Made by a program: the position numbers and the translations under genes. A stretch of DNA of 64,000 nt from Chryseobacterium sediminis (GTDB taxonomy: Bacteria; Bacteroidota; Bacteroidia; Flavobacteriales; Weeksellaceae), in the NCBI RefSeq assembly GCF_008386505.1, contig NZ_VUNZ01000001.1:434001-498000 (forward strand), read 5' to 3'. This document shows, piece after piece, positions 34,704 to 42,253 of the stretch (position 1 is its first letter; each line of letters opens with the position of its first letter). A model generated the notes under the pieces. The model did not search any database, was not told the origin of the DNA, and was given only the letters and a program-made list of their open reading frames with translations.

Positions 34704-34964
34704 ATGAGCCACTTAGAAAAAATAGAAATATTCAATGAATATGCAAAGAGTCAAGGATATGCAGACTGGGAGGCGATTATTTTTGAATATGAGATTCATT
34801 TAGCTAGTACGGACGAATTAAATCTTCACATTTTCGCTGCCTGTGATCTCGTACAGGAGGAACAGCAGAAGAGAATAGCGGATAATGCTTGCATTGAGCC
34901 AAAAGGTATGATGGCCAGAGTAGATAAATCATCAATAACCAACCCCGAAAACAAAATCAATTAA
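34704..34964 (+). CDS. Hypothetical phage protein
   Basis: 86 residues from 34704, 4 bp after the methyltransferase stop; the longer frame from 34620 overlaps it. The middle (ELNLHIFAACDLVQEEQQKRIA) is a helix typical of small phage proteins with no known role. Confidence 0.6.
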   Translation: MSHLEKIEIFNEYAKSQGYADWEAIIFEYEIHLASTDELNLHIFAACDLVQEEQQKRIADNACIEPKGMMARVDKSSITNPENKIN

Positions 34965-34966
34965 TT

Positions 34967-35479
34967 ATGAAACTACAGTCAATGACAGACTTCGTTCTGC
35001 AGCAGAATAAAGAATTCCCCAAAGGTAAACCACTATATGAGACCAATTGGGAGAATGAAGTTGAAAATTTCAGCAAACTAATGATAAGATATGCTGAATT
35101 CATCCGCCAACCTTTAACACTGGGAATGTTTGTTCCTATAGATGAGAATGGAGAATTATTAAATCCTCCAATTGAAAGACTTCAATATGGTGGTGGGTAT
35201 TCAATGAGAGAAAACGAAGTTGAAGCCTATGAAAAAGCCAAAGAAAAAGTTCTGTTTGAAGGGTTTGAATTTAGCCACGACAATAATTATAACACTGTTT
35301 TAAAGTATAAAACAGAAAGTTCTATCAAAGTTGAATTACAGTTTAGGAAGACTGAAAATGACGTGAGATTAATTATCAATAGTGATTATATACATGAATG
35401 TAATGATATTGAAAGACTCACGGGATTGAAAACTAAACCTGAATTAACCCCCTCCGCATTAAAACAGATAGGATTATGA
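34967..35479 (+). CDS. Hypothetical phage protein
   Basis: 170 residues, soluble. It contains KFMI-like helical ends and a SMTDFVLQQNK start. The middle has PLTLGMFVPIDENGELLNPP. No domain is recognised. It overlaps the next gene by 4 bp. Confidence 0.65.
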   Translation: MKLQSMTDFVLQQNKEFPKGKPLYETNWENEVENFSKLMIRYAEFIRQPLTLGMFVPIDENGELLNPPIERLQYGGGYSMRENEVEAYEKAKEKVLFEGFEFSHDNNYNTVLKYKTESSIKVELQFRKTENDVRLIINSDYIHECNDIERLTGLKTKPELTPSALKQIGL

Positions 35480-35784
35480 CTATAGAATTATATAATCAGT
35501 TTGCTGAAGCGGCAATGTTAAACAGTTATAATTCTGAACAAAGTAGAAAAAATGAATTACATTTTGTTGAATGTGAAATAATTGATTGCCAAAGATCCGA
35601 TTGGTGGTATGCTCCTTTTATTGGGGTTAGATTCATGGGAACGGTGATTTATGATTTGTATTTAATGCGGCTTTATAACGATGGTATTATTCGCATAAAA
35701 GAAGTAATTCCTATTGAAGTAACAAATAAGTCAAGTATAAAAACAGGTAGGTGGATACCTGCAAAAGATTTGCTATTACTATGA
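35476..35784 (+). CDS. Hypothetical phage protein
   Basis: 102 residues, alpha-beta pattern (IIDCQRSDWWYAPFIGVRFMGTVIYDLY). No family known. Overlaps both neighbours by 4 bp. Confidence 0.6.
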   Translation: MTIELYNQFAEAAMLNSYNSEQSRKNELHFVECEIIDCQRSDWWYAPFIGVRFMGTVIYDLYLMRLYNDGIIRIKEVIPIEVTNKSSIKTGRWIPAKDLLLL

Positions 35785-36092
35785 AAGCACTAGAAGAACT
35801 AACAGCCGATATACGGGAGAAGCTTCCGAGGCTTAAAGAATCAAATAAATATCAACGTTTAGGAGGATTAGACATTATAACTGTCAATAGTATTATGCTT
35901 AACGACGTCCTGGAATGGATGCGTGAAGAGACTGAGGATATGGCTAATATTAATAGTGAAGGTGTGATTTACTTTACCAACTATTGGAATAACGCATCTG
36001 ATAAAGCTGAAACATGGAACTTGTCCAAGCCCTATTTAAAAGACCAATCCCCGGAACTAATTAACTTCCTTCACGGATTGATAAAAAAGTAA
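35781..36092 (+). CDS. Hypothetical phage protein
   Basis: 103 residues from the ATG overlapping the previous stop; the longer frame from 35751 lies within that gene. Helical, acidic. Unknown function. An 81-bp gap follows with a weak TTCCCC/GGGGAA hairpin (36131-36151). Confidence 0.6.
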   Translation: MKALEELTADIREKLPRLKESNKYQRLGGLDIITVNSIMLNDVLEWMREETEDMANINSEGVIYFTNYWNNASDKAETWNLSKPYLKDQSPELINFLHGLIKK

Positions 36093-36173
36093 CGTCTTCC
36101 CGATAGTAGGAAAACGATAATAAAATCCATTTCCCCCCGAATTCAGGGGAATTAACCAAGAAAAAACAAAACA

Positions 36174-36392
36174 ATGCAGTACTTCAAATTAACATTTATT
36201 CCAGTTGAATATGGAGAAAAAGCATTAACAGTAATAGTGCCTTTTTCCTCAGAAATAGAAATGAAAAAGTTTTATAAAAGTGATTCAAATCAGATAATTG
36301 ATTATGCCAGTAGTTCTGAAAAAGAATACAGTGAATGGTCAAAAACTGAGGCAAAAAAGAAAAAATATCAAAAATTAACAAAGCAACTTTAA
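36174..36392 (+). CDS. Small hypothetical phage protein
   Basis: 72 residues with a beta-rich start (YFKLTFIPVEYGEKALTVIVPFSS) and a lysine-rich helical end. No domain is recognised. Confidence 0.55.
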   Translation: MQYFKLTFIPVEYGEKALTVIVPFSSEIEMKKFYKSDSNQIIDYASSSEKEYSEWSKTEAKKKKYQKLTKQL

Positions 36393-36410
36393 CCAATAAA
36401 TAATAAAGCA

Positions 36411-36731
36411 ATGGAAATAAAAATATTAGTACCAGAAAATAGACAGGAAGATTTGGAAAGATTCATTAATGTATGTAAAGAATATGGCTTTGAATTAGTT
36501 AATCAAGGAGGCGGAAGGATGCCATCATTCAGTGGGTATTATGCTACGCTTAAAGGTGATTCATGGGGTAATAGTCCTTATAAAGCCAAAGCAGATAAAT
36601 GGGATAAATTAGACGAAAAAATAGCAACATTTTATCCTGATGGATATACTGATGATACTGAGGATAATGAATATGATGATGGCTTGATTGGAATTGGTGA
36701 AGCTGCAGCATCAGCATTTGGATATTTATAA
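36411..36731 (+). CDS. Hypothetical phage protein
   Basis: 106 residues. An ILVPENRQEDLERFINVCKEYGFELV helical start is followed by a glycine-rich loop and an acidic stretch (TDDTEDNEYDDG). No domain is recognised. A weak GTGCCA/TGGCAC hairpin follows at 36736-36755. Confidence 0.6.
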   Translation: MEIKILVPENRQEDLERFINVCKEYGFELVNQGGGRMPSFSGYYATLKGDSWGNSPYKAKADKWDKLDEKIATFYPDGYTDDTEDNEYDDGLIGIGEAAASAFGYL

Positions 36732-36769
36732 CCCCGTGCCATCTTAGGGTGGCACTTTAAAAGAAAGTT

Positions 36770-37084
36770 ATGGAAGAAACAGAAATAAATGATATTCAGG
36801 AAAGAATAATGGTTCAAACCTCCCTTATTAATTACCTGGCAAACAGAATGGATAATCTGGCAAATTCACTTGATATGATGGTGCATAGAGGTAATGGGAA
36901 CTTTGTTATGGAAGAGCAGGTTAAAGCCACAAGAGATTGGTTGAATGCTGTAGACATGCAGTTAACAAAGGTATGTAATGAAATGGTTGAATTTGCTGAT
37001 GCATGGGATCAAATAGATGAAGATGAAAAATTTATTGAACCTCAAATTCAATTTATCAATTCTAAAAAGCACGAAGAGTTATGA
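36770..37084 (+). CDS. Hypothetical acidic phage protein
   Basis: 104 residues, fully helical and acidic (ERIMVQTSLINYLANRMDNLANSL). Overlaps the next gene by 4 bp. No function known. Confidence 0.6.
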   Translation: MEETEINDIQERIMVQTSLINYLANRMDNLANSLDMMVHRGNGNFVMEEQVKATRDWLNAVDMQLTKVCNEMVEFADAWDQIDEDEKFIEPQIQFINSKKHEEL

Positions 37085-37467
37085 TAGCACCACAAGAACT
37101 CCGCTTAGGAAATTTGATTGGATATGATGGTAAAATATTCAAGGTAAAAGAGATTAGAAACTATATAATCGTTTGTGACCGAGGAAAAGGAAATGTAGAT
37201 TTTACTTCCAAAGAAATTGAGCCCATAGAGCTAACAGAAGAGTGGTTATTAAAGTTTGGGTTTGAGAAAAAAGCTGAGCATAATTTAAAATTAGACGTAT
37301 TAACAAGGAGCATAATTCATGCTTATACTCATGGGAAAGTAGAAATAGAACTAGGAAATAGGAGTGGTTATTCTTTCGGCTATCCGGAAGTACAATTCGT
37401 TCACCAACTCCAAAACTTATATTTCGCCCTTACTGGGGAAGAACTAACAATAAAAGAACAGCCATGA
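37081..37467 (+). CDS. Conserved Bacteroidota phage protein
   Basis: 128 residues. The start PQELRLGNLIGYDGKIFKVKEI and the phrase PIELTEEWLLKFGFEK belong to a protein type that I have often seen in Bacteroidota phages, with a small beta domain followed by a helical part. The function is not known. It overlaps both neighbours. Confidence 0.7.
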   Translation: MIAPQELRLGNLIGYDGKIFKVKEIRNYIIVCDRGKGNVDFTSKEIEPIELTEEWLLKFGFEKKAEHNLKLDVLTRSIIHAYTHGKVEIELGNRSGYSFGYPEVQFVHQLQNLYFALTGEELTIKEQP

Positions 37468-37697
37468 AAATAACTTTAACAATAGAACAGCTTCAAGATC
37501 TATTAAACCAACAAAAATCACAATGTAGGTTTGAGTTTGAAGGACTGTGGAAGAATTCCGAAATAAGAAAAGAATTAATGCAACTAGATCCTGAAGAGAA
37601 AATTCTTAATAAGATGCATGAAGTGCGAGATAAAATTGCGTTAGCTTCATTTCCGGAAGAATTTAGGGTATTACTGAAATACAATGTTCACGATTAA
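37464..37697 (+). CDS. Small hypothetical phage protein
   Basis: 77 residues, helical and charged, no recognised domain. Starts within the preceding stop (4-bp overlap). Confidence 0.55.
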   Translation: MKITLTIEQLQDLLNQQKSQCRFEFEGLWKNSEIRKELMQLDPEEKILNKMHEVRDKIALASFPEEFRVLLKYNVHD

Positions 37698-37708
37698 ATG
37701 AAACAAAC

Positions 37709-38203
37709 ATGAAGCAGTTAGAGATAACAACAAATAAAAGACTCCTTATTGTGGAGTTTGAGGATGAAAGAGAAGCTGAAATAGACCTTCAAACCCATAT
37801 AGCATTTCCTGAATCAGACAAGACGGCAATTTGTTTAGGTTCTGACTTTGATGAAGAAATAGCTAAAGAATATATCATAAACATTTTAGCTGAGCATAAG
37901 TTAGAAATGTATGAAATACATAATGCAACGGATGAAGATTTTAAAAATGACCATTGGGCAGGCGTTACCAGTAACGCATTGGAATCTTTCATCTCTTTCA
38001 TAGAATCAAAAGGTTGGCATTGGGGTAGTAATCCAATAGAGAAACCACATAGTGTTTCTTATTATTATAGAGAAAACTATGGTAATAATGAATTTGAATT
38101 AAAATGGGATTACTTAAAATTCGAGAAAGATCAAAATGAATGGAAGGAGTCCGAATCCAGGACCTTCAACCCCTCAAAATGTATAATATTTGAAATACTT
38201 TAG
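37709..38203 (+). CDS. Hypothetical phage protein
   Basis: 164 residues. The C-terminal half includes the W-rich ESKGWHWGSNPIEKPHSVSYYY. The first part may form a small beta domain (LLIVEFEDEREAEIDLQTH). No family is recognised. It lies 11 bp after its neighbour. Confidence 0.6.
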   Translation: MKQLEITTNKRLLIVEFEDEREAEIDLQTHIAFPESDKTAICLGSDFDEEIAKEYIINILAEHKLEMYEIHNATDEDFKNDHWAGVTSNALESFISFIESKGWHWGSNPIEKPHSVSYYYRENYGNNEFELKWDYLKFEKDQNEWKESESRTFNPSKCIIFEIL

Positions 38204-38205
38204 TT

Positions 38206-38538
38206 ATGAGTTTATTCGATAAAGATAAAATTAAACTTCAAGCTTTAAATTATGCTGAAAAAAATAAGATTGTAAATCAAAAAAGCATAGATGCTTATAT
38301 AGCTGGTTTTTACATGAGGGATAATTCTGAATCTGAAATAAATCTAAAATCCGTTGAAGATATTTTTCAGAGAAATTACAATGATTGGGAAACCGATTGT
38401 GGGTATTCTGACTTAAGAAATCAAGACTATCAACAACGCAAATCGGAAGGTTATGAAGCATTGGAAATAGCAAAAGATATACGAAATATAATAGAAAAGA
38501 TTAAGAAGTTCAATTCTAAAAATCAAAGAAAATACTGA
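38206..38538 (+). CDS. Hypothetical phage protein
   Basis: 110 residues, helical, acidic in the middle and basic at the end. Begins 2 bp after the previous stop. No domain is recognised. Confidence 0.55.
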   Translation: MSLFDKDKIKLQALNYAEKNKIVNQKSIDAYIAGFYMRDNSESEINLKSVEDIFQRNYNDWETDCGYSDLRNQDYQQRKSEGYEALEIAKDIRNIIEKIKKFNSKNQRKY

Positions 38539-38587
38539 TTACGGAAACCCACAACACAAAATCAAACAACAAAACTAAATTAGTAAC

Positions 38588-38716
38588 ATGAAAGAATTTA
38601 TTAAAGAATGTTTGCTTTTCCAGCATAAGGACATGCAGATTAAAGCAGCCGGAGCCACAATATGGCTGAGCATATTTGGACTGATATATTTATTTTACAG
38701 GATCTTCAATATGTAG
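38588..38716 (+). CDS. Small membrane protein (42 residues)
   Basis: A 42-residue frame with a basic N-terminal half (MKEFIKECLLFQHKDMQIK) and one C-terminal membrane helix (TIWLSIFGLIYLFYRIF). Ends 12 bp before the next gene. Could act in the membrane, for example in exclusion or lysis control, which is speculation. Confidence 0.5.
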   Translation: MKEFIKECLLFQHKDMQIKAAGATIWLSIFGLIYLFYRIFNM

Positions 38717-38728
38717 TATCTTTACTCC

Positions 38729-38947
38729 ATGGAAAACATGGAAGAAATAGAAGCAAAAATATTAGAAATTGTAAGGGCTCAGCATAAAAAAGACGGAGGA
38801 ACAAACGGGGTTACTATGGACGCCTTTGATAACTTTTTAAATATGTCACTTGACAAGCGAAATGAGTTATTATATCGGATGGCTAAAGAGAAAAAGATCC
38901 ACATTTTCCAGAGTCTGAATTCAAAACGTATTACCCTGCCAAAATAA
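38729..38947 (+). CDS. Small hypothetical phage protein
   Basis: 72 residues. A helical fold with IEAKILEIVRAQHKKDG and a final IHIFQSLNSKRITLPK that resembles a winged-helix wing. It is the last gene of this rightward run, directly followed by a terminator. Confidence 0.6.
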   Translation: MENMEEIEAKILEIVRAQHKKDGGTNGVTMDAFDNFLNMSLDKRNELLYRMAKEKKIHIFQSLNSKRITLPK

Positions 38948-38949
38948 AG

Positions 38950-38977
38950 CCCCTGCATTAACAGGGGTATTTTTTTT
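38950..38977 (+). terminator. Intrinsic terminator of early operon
   Basis: Perfect 6-bp stem CCCCTG (38950-38955) and CAGGGG (38962-38967), loop of six, T run 38971-38977. It ends the long early transcript and touches the 3' end of the converging gene. Confidence 0.88.
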
Positions 38978-39227
38978 ACATGAATTTTTCAGAATGGTTT
39001 TCTCTCAGCCATATGTTAAGTTTATTTTTTAACTTTATTAGAAAATACCGATCATCTTTAGGGTAGTAAATGTCTGTAAACTCCATTGAGTCAATACCGC
39101 TTTCTTTACAGGTTTGTTTATTGTACACCACGGCAATAATTACTTCTTCCTCTATTGCTCTTGCAGCTAATATAGATTCGTTATTCTCTATAATTTCAAA
39201 AATTGGTTCTATCGTTTGTTCTTTCAT
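38976..39227 (-). CDS. Hypothetical protein on opposite strand
   Basis: 83 residues from the ATG at 39227; the frame from 39257 adds ten residues. It has a beta-helix mix (IIENNESILAARAIEEEVIIAVVYNKQTCK). No domain recognised. It is the only leftward gene between two rightward phage operons. Confidence 0.5.
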   Translation of the reverse strand: MKEQTIEPIFEIIENNESILAARAIEEEVIIAVVYNKQTCKESGIDSMEFTDIYYPKDDRYFLIKLKNKLNIWLRENHSEKFM

Positions 39228-39362
39228 ATTAAAATGTATTAAAGTTAATTTCCGCAAATAAACGGAAAACTTTCTTTGATACCGGAATTCAGCAATATGG
39301 ATTCATGTTAGATTACTGAATTAAAAATGTTAGTAAAAACTTTAAAAAAAGTTAGATAACTA

Positions 39363-39393
39363 TTGTTTCGTGTTATTTCTTTGAGTAAATTTA
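39363..39393 (+). promoter_or_regulatory. Promoter for ninG
   Basis: TTG (39363-39365), a 20-bp spacer, TAAATTTA (39386-39393), within a perfect palindrome GTAAATTTAC (39385-39394). The TTG read as a start codon by a longest-frame rule is thus better seen as the -33 element, with translation starting at 39411. Confidence 0.5.
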
Positions 39394-39410
39394 CTGTAAA
39401 GCAGTTGGGA

Positions 39411-39983
39411 ATGAAGGAGATAAAGCTTAAGGAGTGCGTAGTATGTGGGGAGGATTTTATGCCGTTTAAGACAACTGAAAAAGTTTGTTCTTTGACCTGC
39501 GCACTAGCTTATGCTAAATCAGATGTCGACAAAAAAAACGCTAAAGCTTGGCAGAAAGAGAAGAAGATCAGGAAGGAGAAGCTAAAGACTCATAAAGACT
39601 GGTTGCAAGACCTGCAAAAAGACTTCAATACATTTATTCGATTAAGAGATAGGGATGAGCCTTGTATAAGTTGTGGCACTATTAGAACGGATATTAAATA
39701 TGACGCAGGGCATTTTTGGACTACAGGGGGATTTCCTAATGTGAGATTTGATGAAGATAATGTCCATAAGCAATGCAGTAACAATTGCAACTTTAAAAAG
39801 TCTGGAAATATTAATGAGTATCGTCCGAGGCTGATTAAAAAAATAGGTATAGAGAGATTTGAGGCTTTAGAGTTCAGAGCGAGAAATGTAGTTTTGAAGC
39901 TGTCCATACCTGAGATAAAAGAAAAGATTGAGTATTACCTCGGAAAGATTAAAGAAATGAAAAATGAAATTATTTATGATTAA
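39411..39983 (+). CDS. ninG: NinG (Rap)-like recombination protein
   Basis: 190 residues from the ATG at 39411. The family pattern is clear: an N-terminal cysteine knuckle (CVVCGEDF ... CSLTC), a charged helix, then PCISCG, DAGHFWTTGG and HKQCSNNCNFKKSG, ending in a helical part. Lambda NinG/Rap is a structure-specific nuclease that acts on recombination intermediates. The metal site is complete, so it is probably active. Confidence 0.9.
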   Translation: MKEIKLKECVVCGEDFMPFKTTEKVCSLTCALAYAKSDVDKKNAKAWQKEKKIRKEKLKTHKDWLQDLQKDFNTFIRLRDRDEPCISCGTIRTDIKYDAGHFWTTGGFPNVRFDEDNVHKQCSNNCNFKKSGNINEYRPRLIKKIGIERFEALEFRARNVVLKLSIPEIKEKIEYYLGKIKEMKNEIIYD

Positions 39984-40051
39984 AAGTGATACGGTTATTG
40001 GAGATATTATTGTTCTTGATCTAATAACAATTTGATTGATGTTGTTGAATT

Positions 40052-40121
40052 ACCAAGCACAGATGATGAGTGCAGAAGGGGTGGATCGTTGGTTGATGAA
40101 GGAGGGTGCTTGGTGTTTTTT
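40052..40121 (+). terminator. Long-loop terminator or small RNA
   Basis: ACCAAGCAC (40052-40060) pairs with GTGCTTGGT (40106-40114) over 9 bp, followed by GTTTTTTT. The 45-base loop is long for a plain terminator. It lies in the 158-bp gap after ninG; the rest of the gap shows no gene. Confidence 0.65.
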
Positions 40122-40141
40122 TAAAAAATGAAAAATATTAA

Positions 40142-40798
40142 ATGAAGACAAACCAAATTTTAACTAGGCCTATGGGAGGCTTTAATGTAAGTCAAAGGAC
40201 TGTTGATGGAATGTTTAATGCAACTGAACTATTGAAGCAATGGAATGATCACTCGTGTCAGAAAAGAGAAATTAAAAAGTTTTTTGAAAACGATTCTACA
40301 AAACAATTCTTAAATGCTTTAATAAAAGAGGAGAATTTAAAGGGGGAGAATTCTGCCTATTTAAAATCTAGAGGAAAATACTCTGGCGGAACATGGATGC
40401 ATCCTTTGCTTTTTATTGACTTTGCAATGTGGTTAAATCCGGCATTTAAAGTTAAGGTTTTGAAGTTTGTATATGATCAACTTATTAAATACAGAAATGA
40501 AGCTGGAGATACTTACAAGGATTTATCTAATGCTGTTGCTAAATTAGTTCCAAAGGAGAAGATAGCGGTTTCAATGAAAGAAGTAGCGACGGGAATTAAT
40601 TTCTGTGTGTTTGGAAGTCATGAAAGAAATATTCGCAATAAAAAAGCAGAGGAATCATTAATGATTGAATTAGTGGAAACTCAAAAGAAACTTACTATGC
40701 TTATTAATGAAGAATTTTTGAATAGTTACGAAGAAGTAATAAATTATCTGAGGAAAAGCCGGAAAAATAAAGCAAAAAGGCTTGTTCTTCAGAATTAA
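40142..40798 (+). CDS. KilA-N domain phage protein
   Basis: 218 residues. The N-terminal KilA-N DNA-binding domain is intact: NVSQRTVDGMFNATELLKQWN, KSRGKYSGGTWMHPLLFIDFAMWLNPAFKVKVLKFVYDQLI (residues about 13-130). A helical C-terminal half (VAKLVPKEKIAVSMKEVATGINF) follows. Such proteins act as antirepressors or late regulators. Its place just ahead of the late genes suggests control of the switch to packaging. Confidence 0.85.
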   Translation: MKTNQILTRPMGGFNVSQRTVDGMFNATELLKQWNDHSCQKREIKKFFENDSTKQFLNALIKEENLKGENSAYLKSRGKYSGGTWMHPLLFIDFAMWLNPAFKVKVLKFVYDQLIKYRNEAGDTYKDLSNAVAKLVPKEKIAVSMKEVATGINFCVFGSHERNIRNKKAEESLMIELVETQKKLTMLINEEFLNSYEEVINYLRKSRKNKAKRLVLQN

Positions 40799-40804
40799 TA
40801 AAAG

Positions 40805-41063
40805 TGTTGCCAGTATATATGATATACGACCTTAGCAATAGTTAAGAGTTACTGAGCGAAACAGGGGGCAACAGCAAAAGTTCTTTAGAATTGTGACTTT
40901 GTACTCGACTTGACAGCCTGGAAAGACAGGCAAACGGAAATCCGATAGAAGCGTAGTTTAAATTTAAGAGCGAGGTATGGTGTAGCCGTCTACGTTGAAG
41001 GTGCAAGTCCTTCGATTTCCACAATGAGGCATCTGTTATGCTGGCTGATAGGAAAGACTATCA
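40805..41063 (+). ncRNA. Candidate structured RNA with tRNA-like module
   Basis: The gap between the KilA-N gene and the late genes has no reading frame but many stems: TGTTGCC/GGCAACA (40805-40811, 40867-40873) enclosing GTATAT/ATATAC; GCCTG/CAGGC (40916-40931); an acceptor-like GGAAATC/GATTTCC (40936-40942, 41014-41020) with T arm GAAGG-TGCAAGT-CCTTC (40997-41013) and inner stem CGTAG/CTACG; and TGATAG/CTATCA (41046-41063). The first and last of the small hairpins share the loop GAAAGA. A D arm and anticodon arm cannot be drawn. A terminator follows at 41122. Confidence 0.55.
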
Positions 41064-41121
41064 TTTTAGATTGATTTAATGCAGTAGGAATTTTTCATAT
41101 TAATATTTTGTGATTTGGTGT

Positions 41122-41151
41122 CCCGCTGCTGTAATAGGTAGCGGGGTTTTT
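41122..41151 (+). terminator. Intrinsic terminator after the structured RNA
   Basis: CCCGCT (41122-41127) and AGCGGG (41140-41145) with a 12-base loop and a GTTTTT tail. It would end a transcript covering the KilA-N gene and the structured RNA, 18 bp before the next gene. Confidence 0.85.
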
Positions 41152-41168
41152 AATTATTAACGAAACGA

Positions 41169-41402
41169 ATGGATAAAGTTTCAAGAAACCGAGGAAGACA
41201 ATTAACTCTAGTTAGACAAATTAGAGTGTTGAGTAAAACTGAATTGAGTAAAAAAGTATCCGGATTAAAATCTAGTGATTTAACTCAGTTTGAAAATGGC
41301 TTTAAATATATTCCGGAAGAAAAGCAAAAAGAAATAATGAAAGTTCTTGACTGGCCTTTTGAGTTTTTAGATAAAAGACACTCAGTTGAGTTTTTAATTT
41401 AG
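41169..41402 (+). CDS. Small Xre-like HTH protein
   Basis: 77 residues. LTLVRQIRVLSKTELSKKVSGLKSSDLTQFENGFKYIPEEKQKEIMKVLDWPFEFL follows the Xre-type helix-turn-helix layout, including the D-x-x-FL end common in Bacteroidota regulators. It lies just before the packaging genes and may control the late promoter. Confidence 0.7.
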   Translation: MDKVSRNRGRQLTLVRQIRVLSKTELSKKVSGLKSSDLTQFENGFKYIPEEKQKEIMKVLDWPFEFLDKRHSVEFLI

Positions 41403-41434
41403 GGAGTATGGAGAATAATTTATAATACATAATA

Positions 41435-41623
41435 ATGATATTAACAATCTTATTAACAGCATGGATAACCTGCGGGATTATTTATTGCTCGAAAGAAATG
41501 GCTAGACCTTTCTATGGTGATTTTATAATATTGGATTTTATATTTTCTCCGTACTTAATCGCATCTGACATTATTCAATATTGGAAAGAATGCAAAGAGA
41601 TAAGAGACAAGTATAAATACTAA
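41435..41623 (+). CDS. Small membrane-associated hypothetical protein
   Basis: 62 residues with an N-terminal membrane segment (ILTILLTAWITCGIIYCSKEM) and a second hydrophobic stretch (FIILDFIFSPYLIASDII). No family is recognised. It precedes the small terminase gene. Confidence 0.55.
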   Translation: MILTILLTAWITCGIIYCSKEMARPFYGDFIILDFIFSPYLIASDIIQYWKECKEIRDKYKY

Positions 41624-41665
41624 ACTAATTTTCTATGGCAGAGGGAGTGACAGGGAGTGCGGTGA

Positions 41666-42253
41666 ATGAATAAAGAAAAAGAAATGGCAAAGAAGAAGAG
41701 TGAAGAGAATGAAGGAAGAAAGCCGGACGGAAAGTTTGCGGAGGGGAATACTATTTCTGTAGGTAACAATGGCGGTCGTCCTGCTTTGTTTACAAATCCT
41801 GAAGACTTCGAGCAAAAAACTTTGGAATACTTCGATTTTATAAAAGGAGAATATGAAATAAAGGAGGGATCAAGAACATTCGAAAGCGGACGAGGTGATG
41901 ATTACAAAAAAACTACTGAAACGTATGAGTATAAGTTTTGGATCAGAGAACCTGAAACTCCAAGCGTTACAGGACTTGCTATCTACCTAGGTTTTGAAAG
42001 CCGACAGTCAATGTATGACTACTTAGCAAAACCGGAGTATTCTTACTTTATAAAAAAAGCTTTGTTACACGTTGAAAATACATATGAAAGGGGCTTATGG
42101 AATGATAAAGTTGTCGGACCTATTTTCGGACTAAAAAATATGGGTTGGACTGATAAATCAGAAACTAAACTTACTGGTGATCCGGATAACCCAATCGAAG
42201 TAAAAGAACAAACAAAAATCATTTTCACACGTGGTTTTGGAGATTCCAAATAA
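41666..42253 (+). CDS. terS: Terminase small subunit
   Basis: 195 residues, possibly starting at 41684 instead. A charged leader is followed by GGRPALFTNPEDFEQKTLEYFDFIKGE, PSVTGLAIYLGFESRQSMYDYLAKPEYSYFIKKALLHVENTYERGL and GPIFGLKNMGWTDKSE. This is the gp3/terminase-small-subunit pattern, with the DNA-binding helix-turn-helix around 100-125. It recognises the packaging site. It overlaps the large subunit gene by 23 bp. Confidence 0.85.
   Translation: MNKEKEMAKKKSEENEGRKPDGKFAEGNTISVGNNGGRPALFTNPEDFEQKTLEYFDFIKGEYEIKEGSRTFESGRGDDYKKTTETYEYKFWIREPETPSVTGLAIYLGFESRQSMYDYLAKPEYSYFIKKALLHVENTYERGLWNDKVVGPIFGLKNMGWTDKSETKLTGDPDNPIEVKEQTKIIFTRGFGDSK

Noticed and set aside
39363..39410. TTG start for the NinG frame
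   Set aside because: The TTG and the following TAAATTTA at 20-bp spacing fit a promoter; conserved protein sequence begins at the ATG at 39411.
40936..41023. An ordinary phage tRNA gene
   Set aside because: Acceptor and T arms form, but no D stem with a GG loop and no 5-bp anticodon stem with a 7-base loop can be drawn.
40842..41024. 60-codon minus-strand frame across the structured RNA
   Set aside because: Its sequence is Leu/Ser/Arg-rich without a pattern, and the stems on the plus strand explain the lack of stops better.
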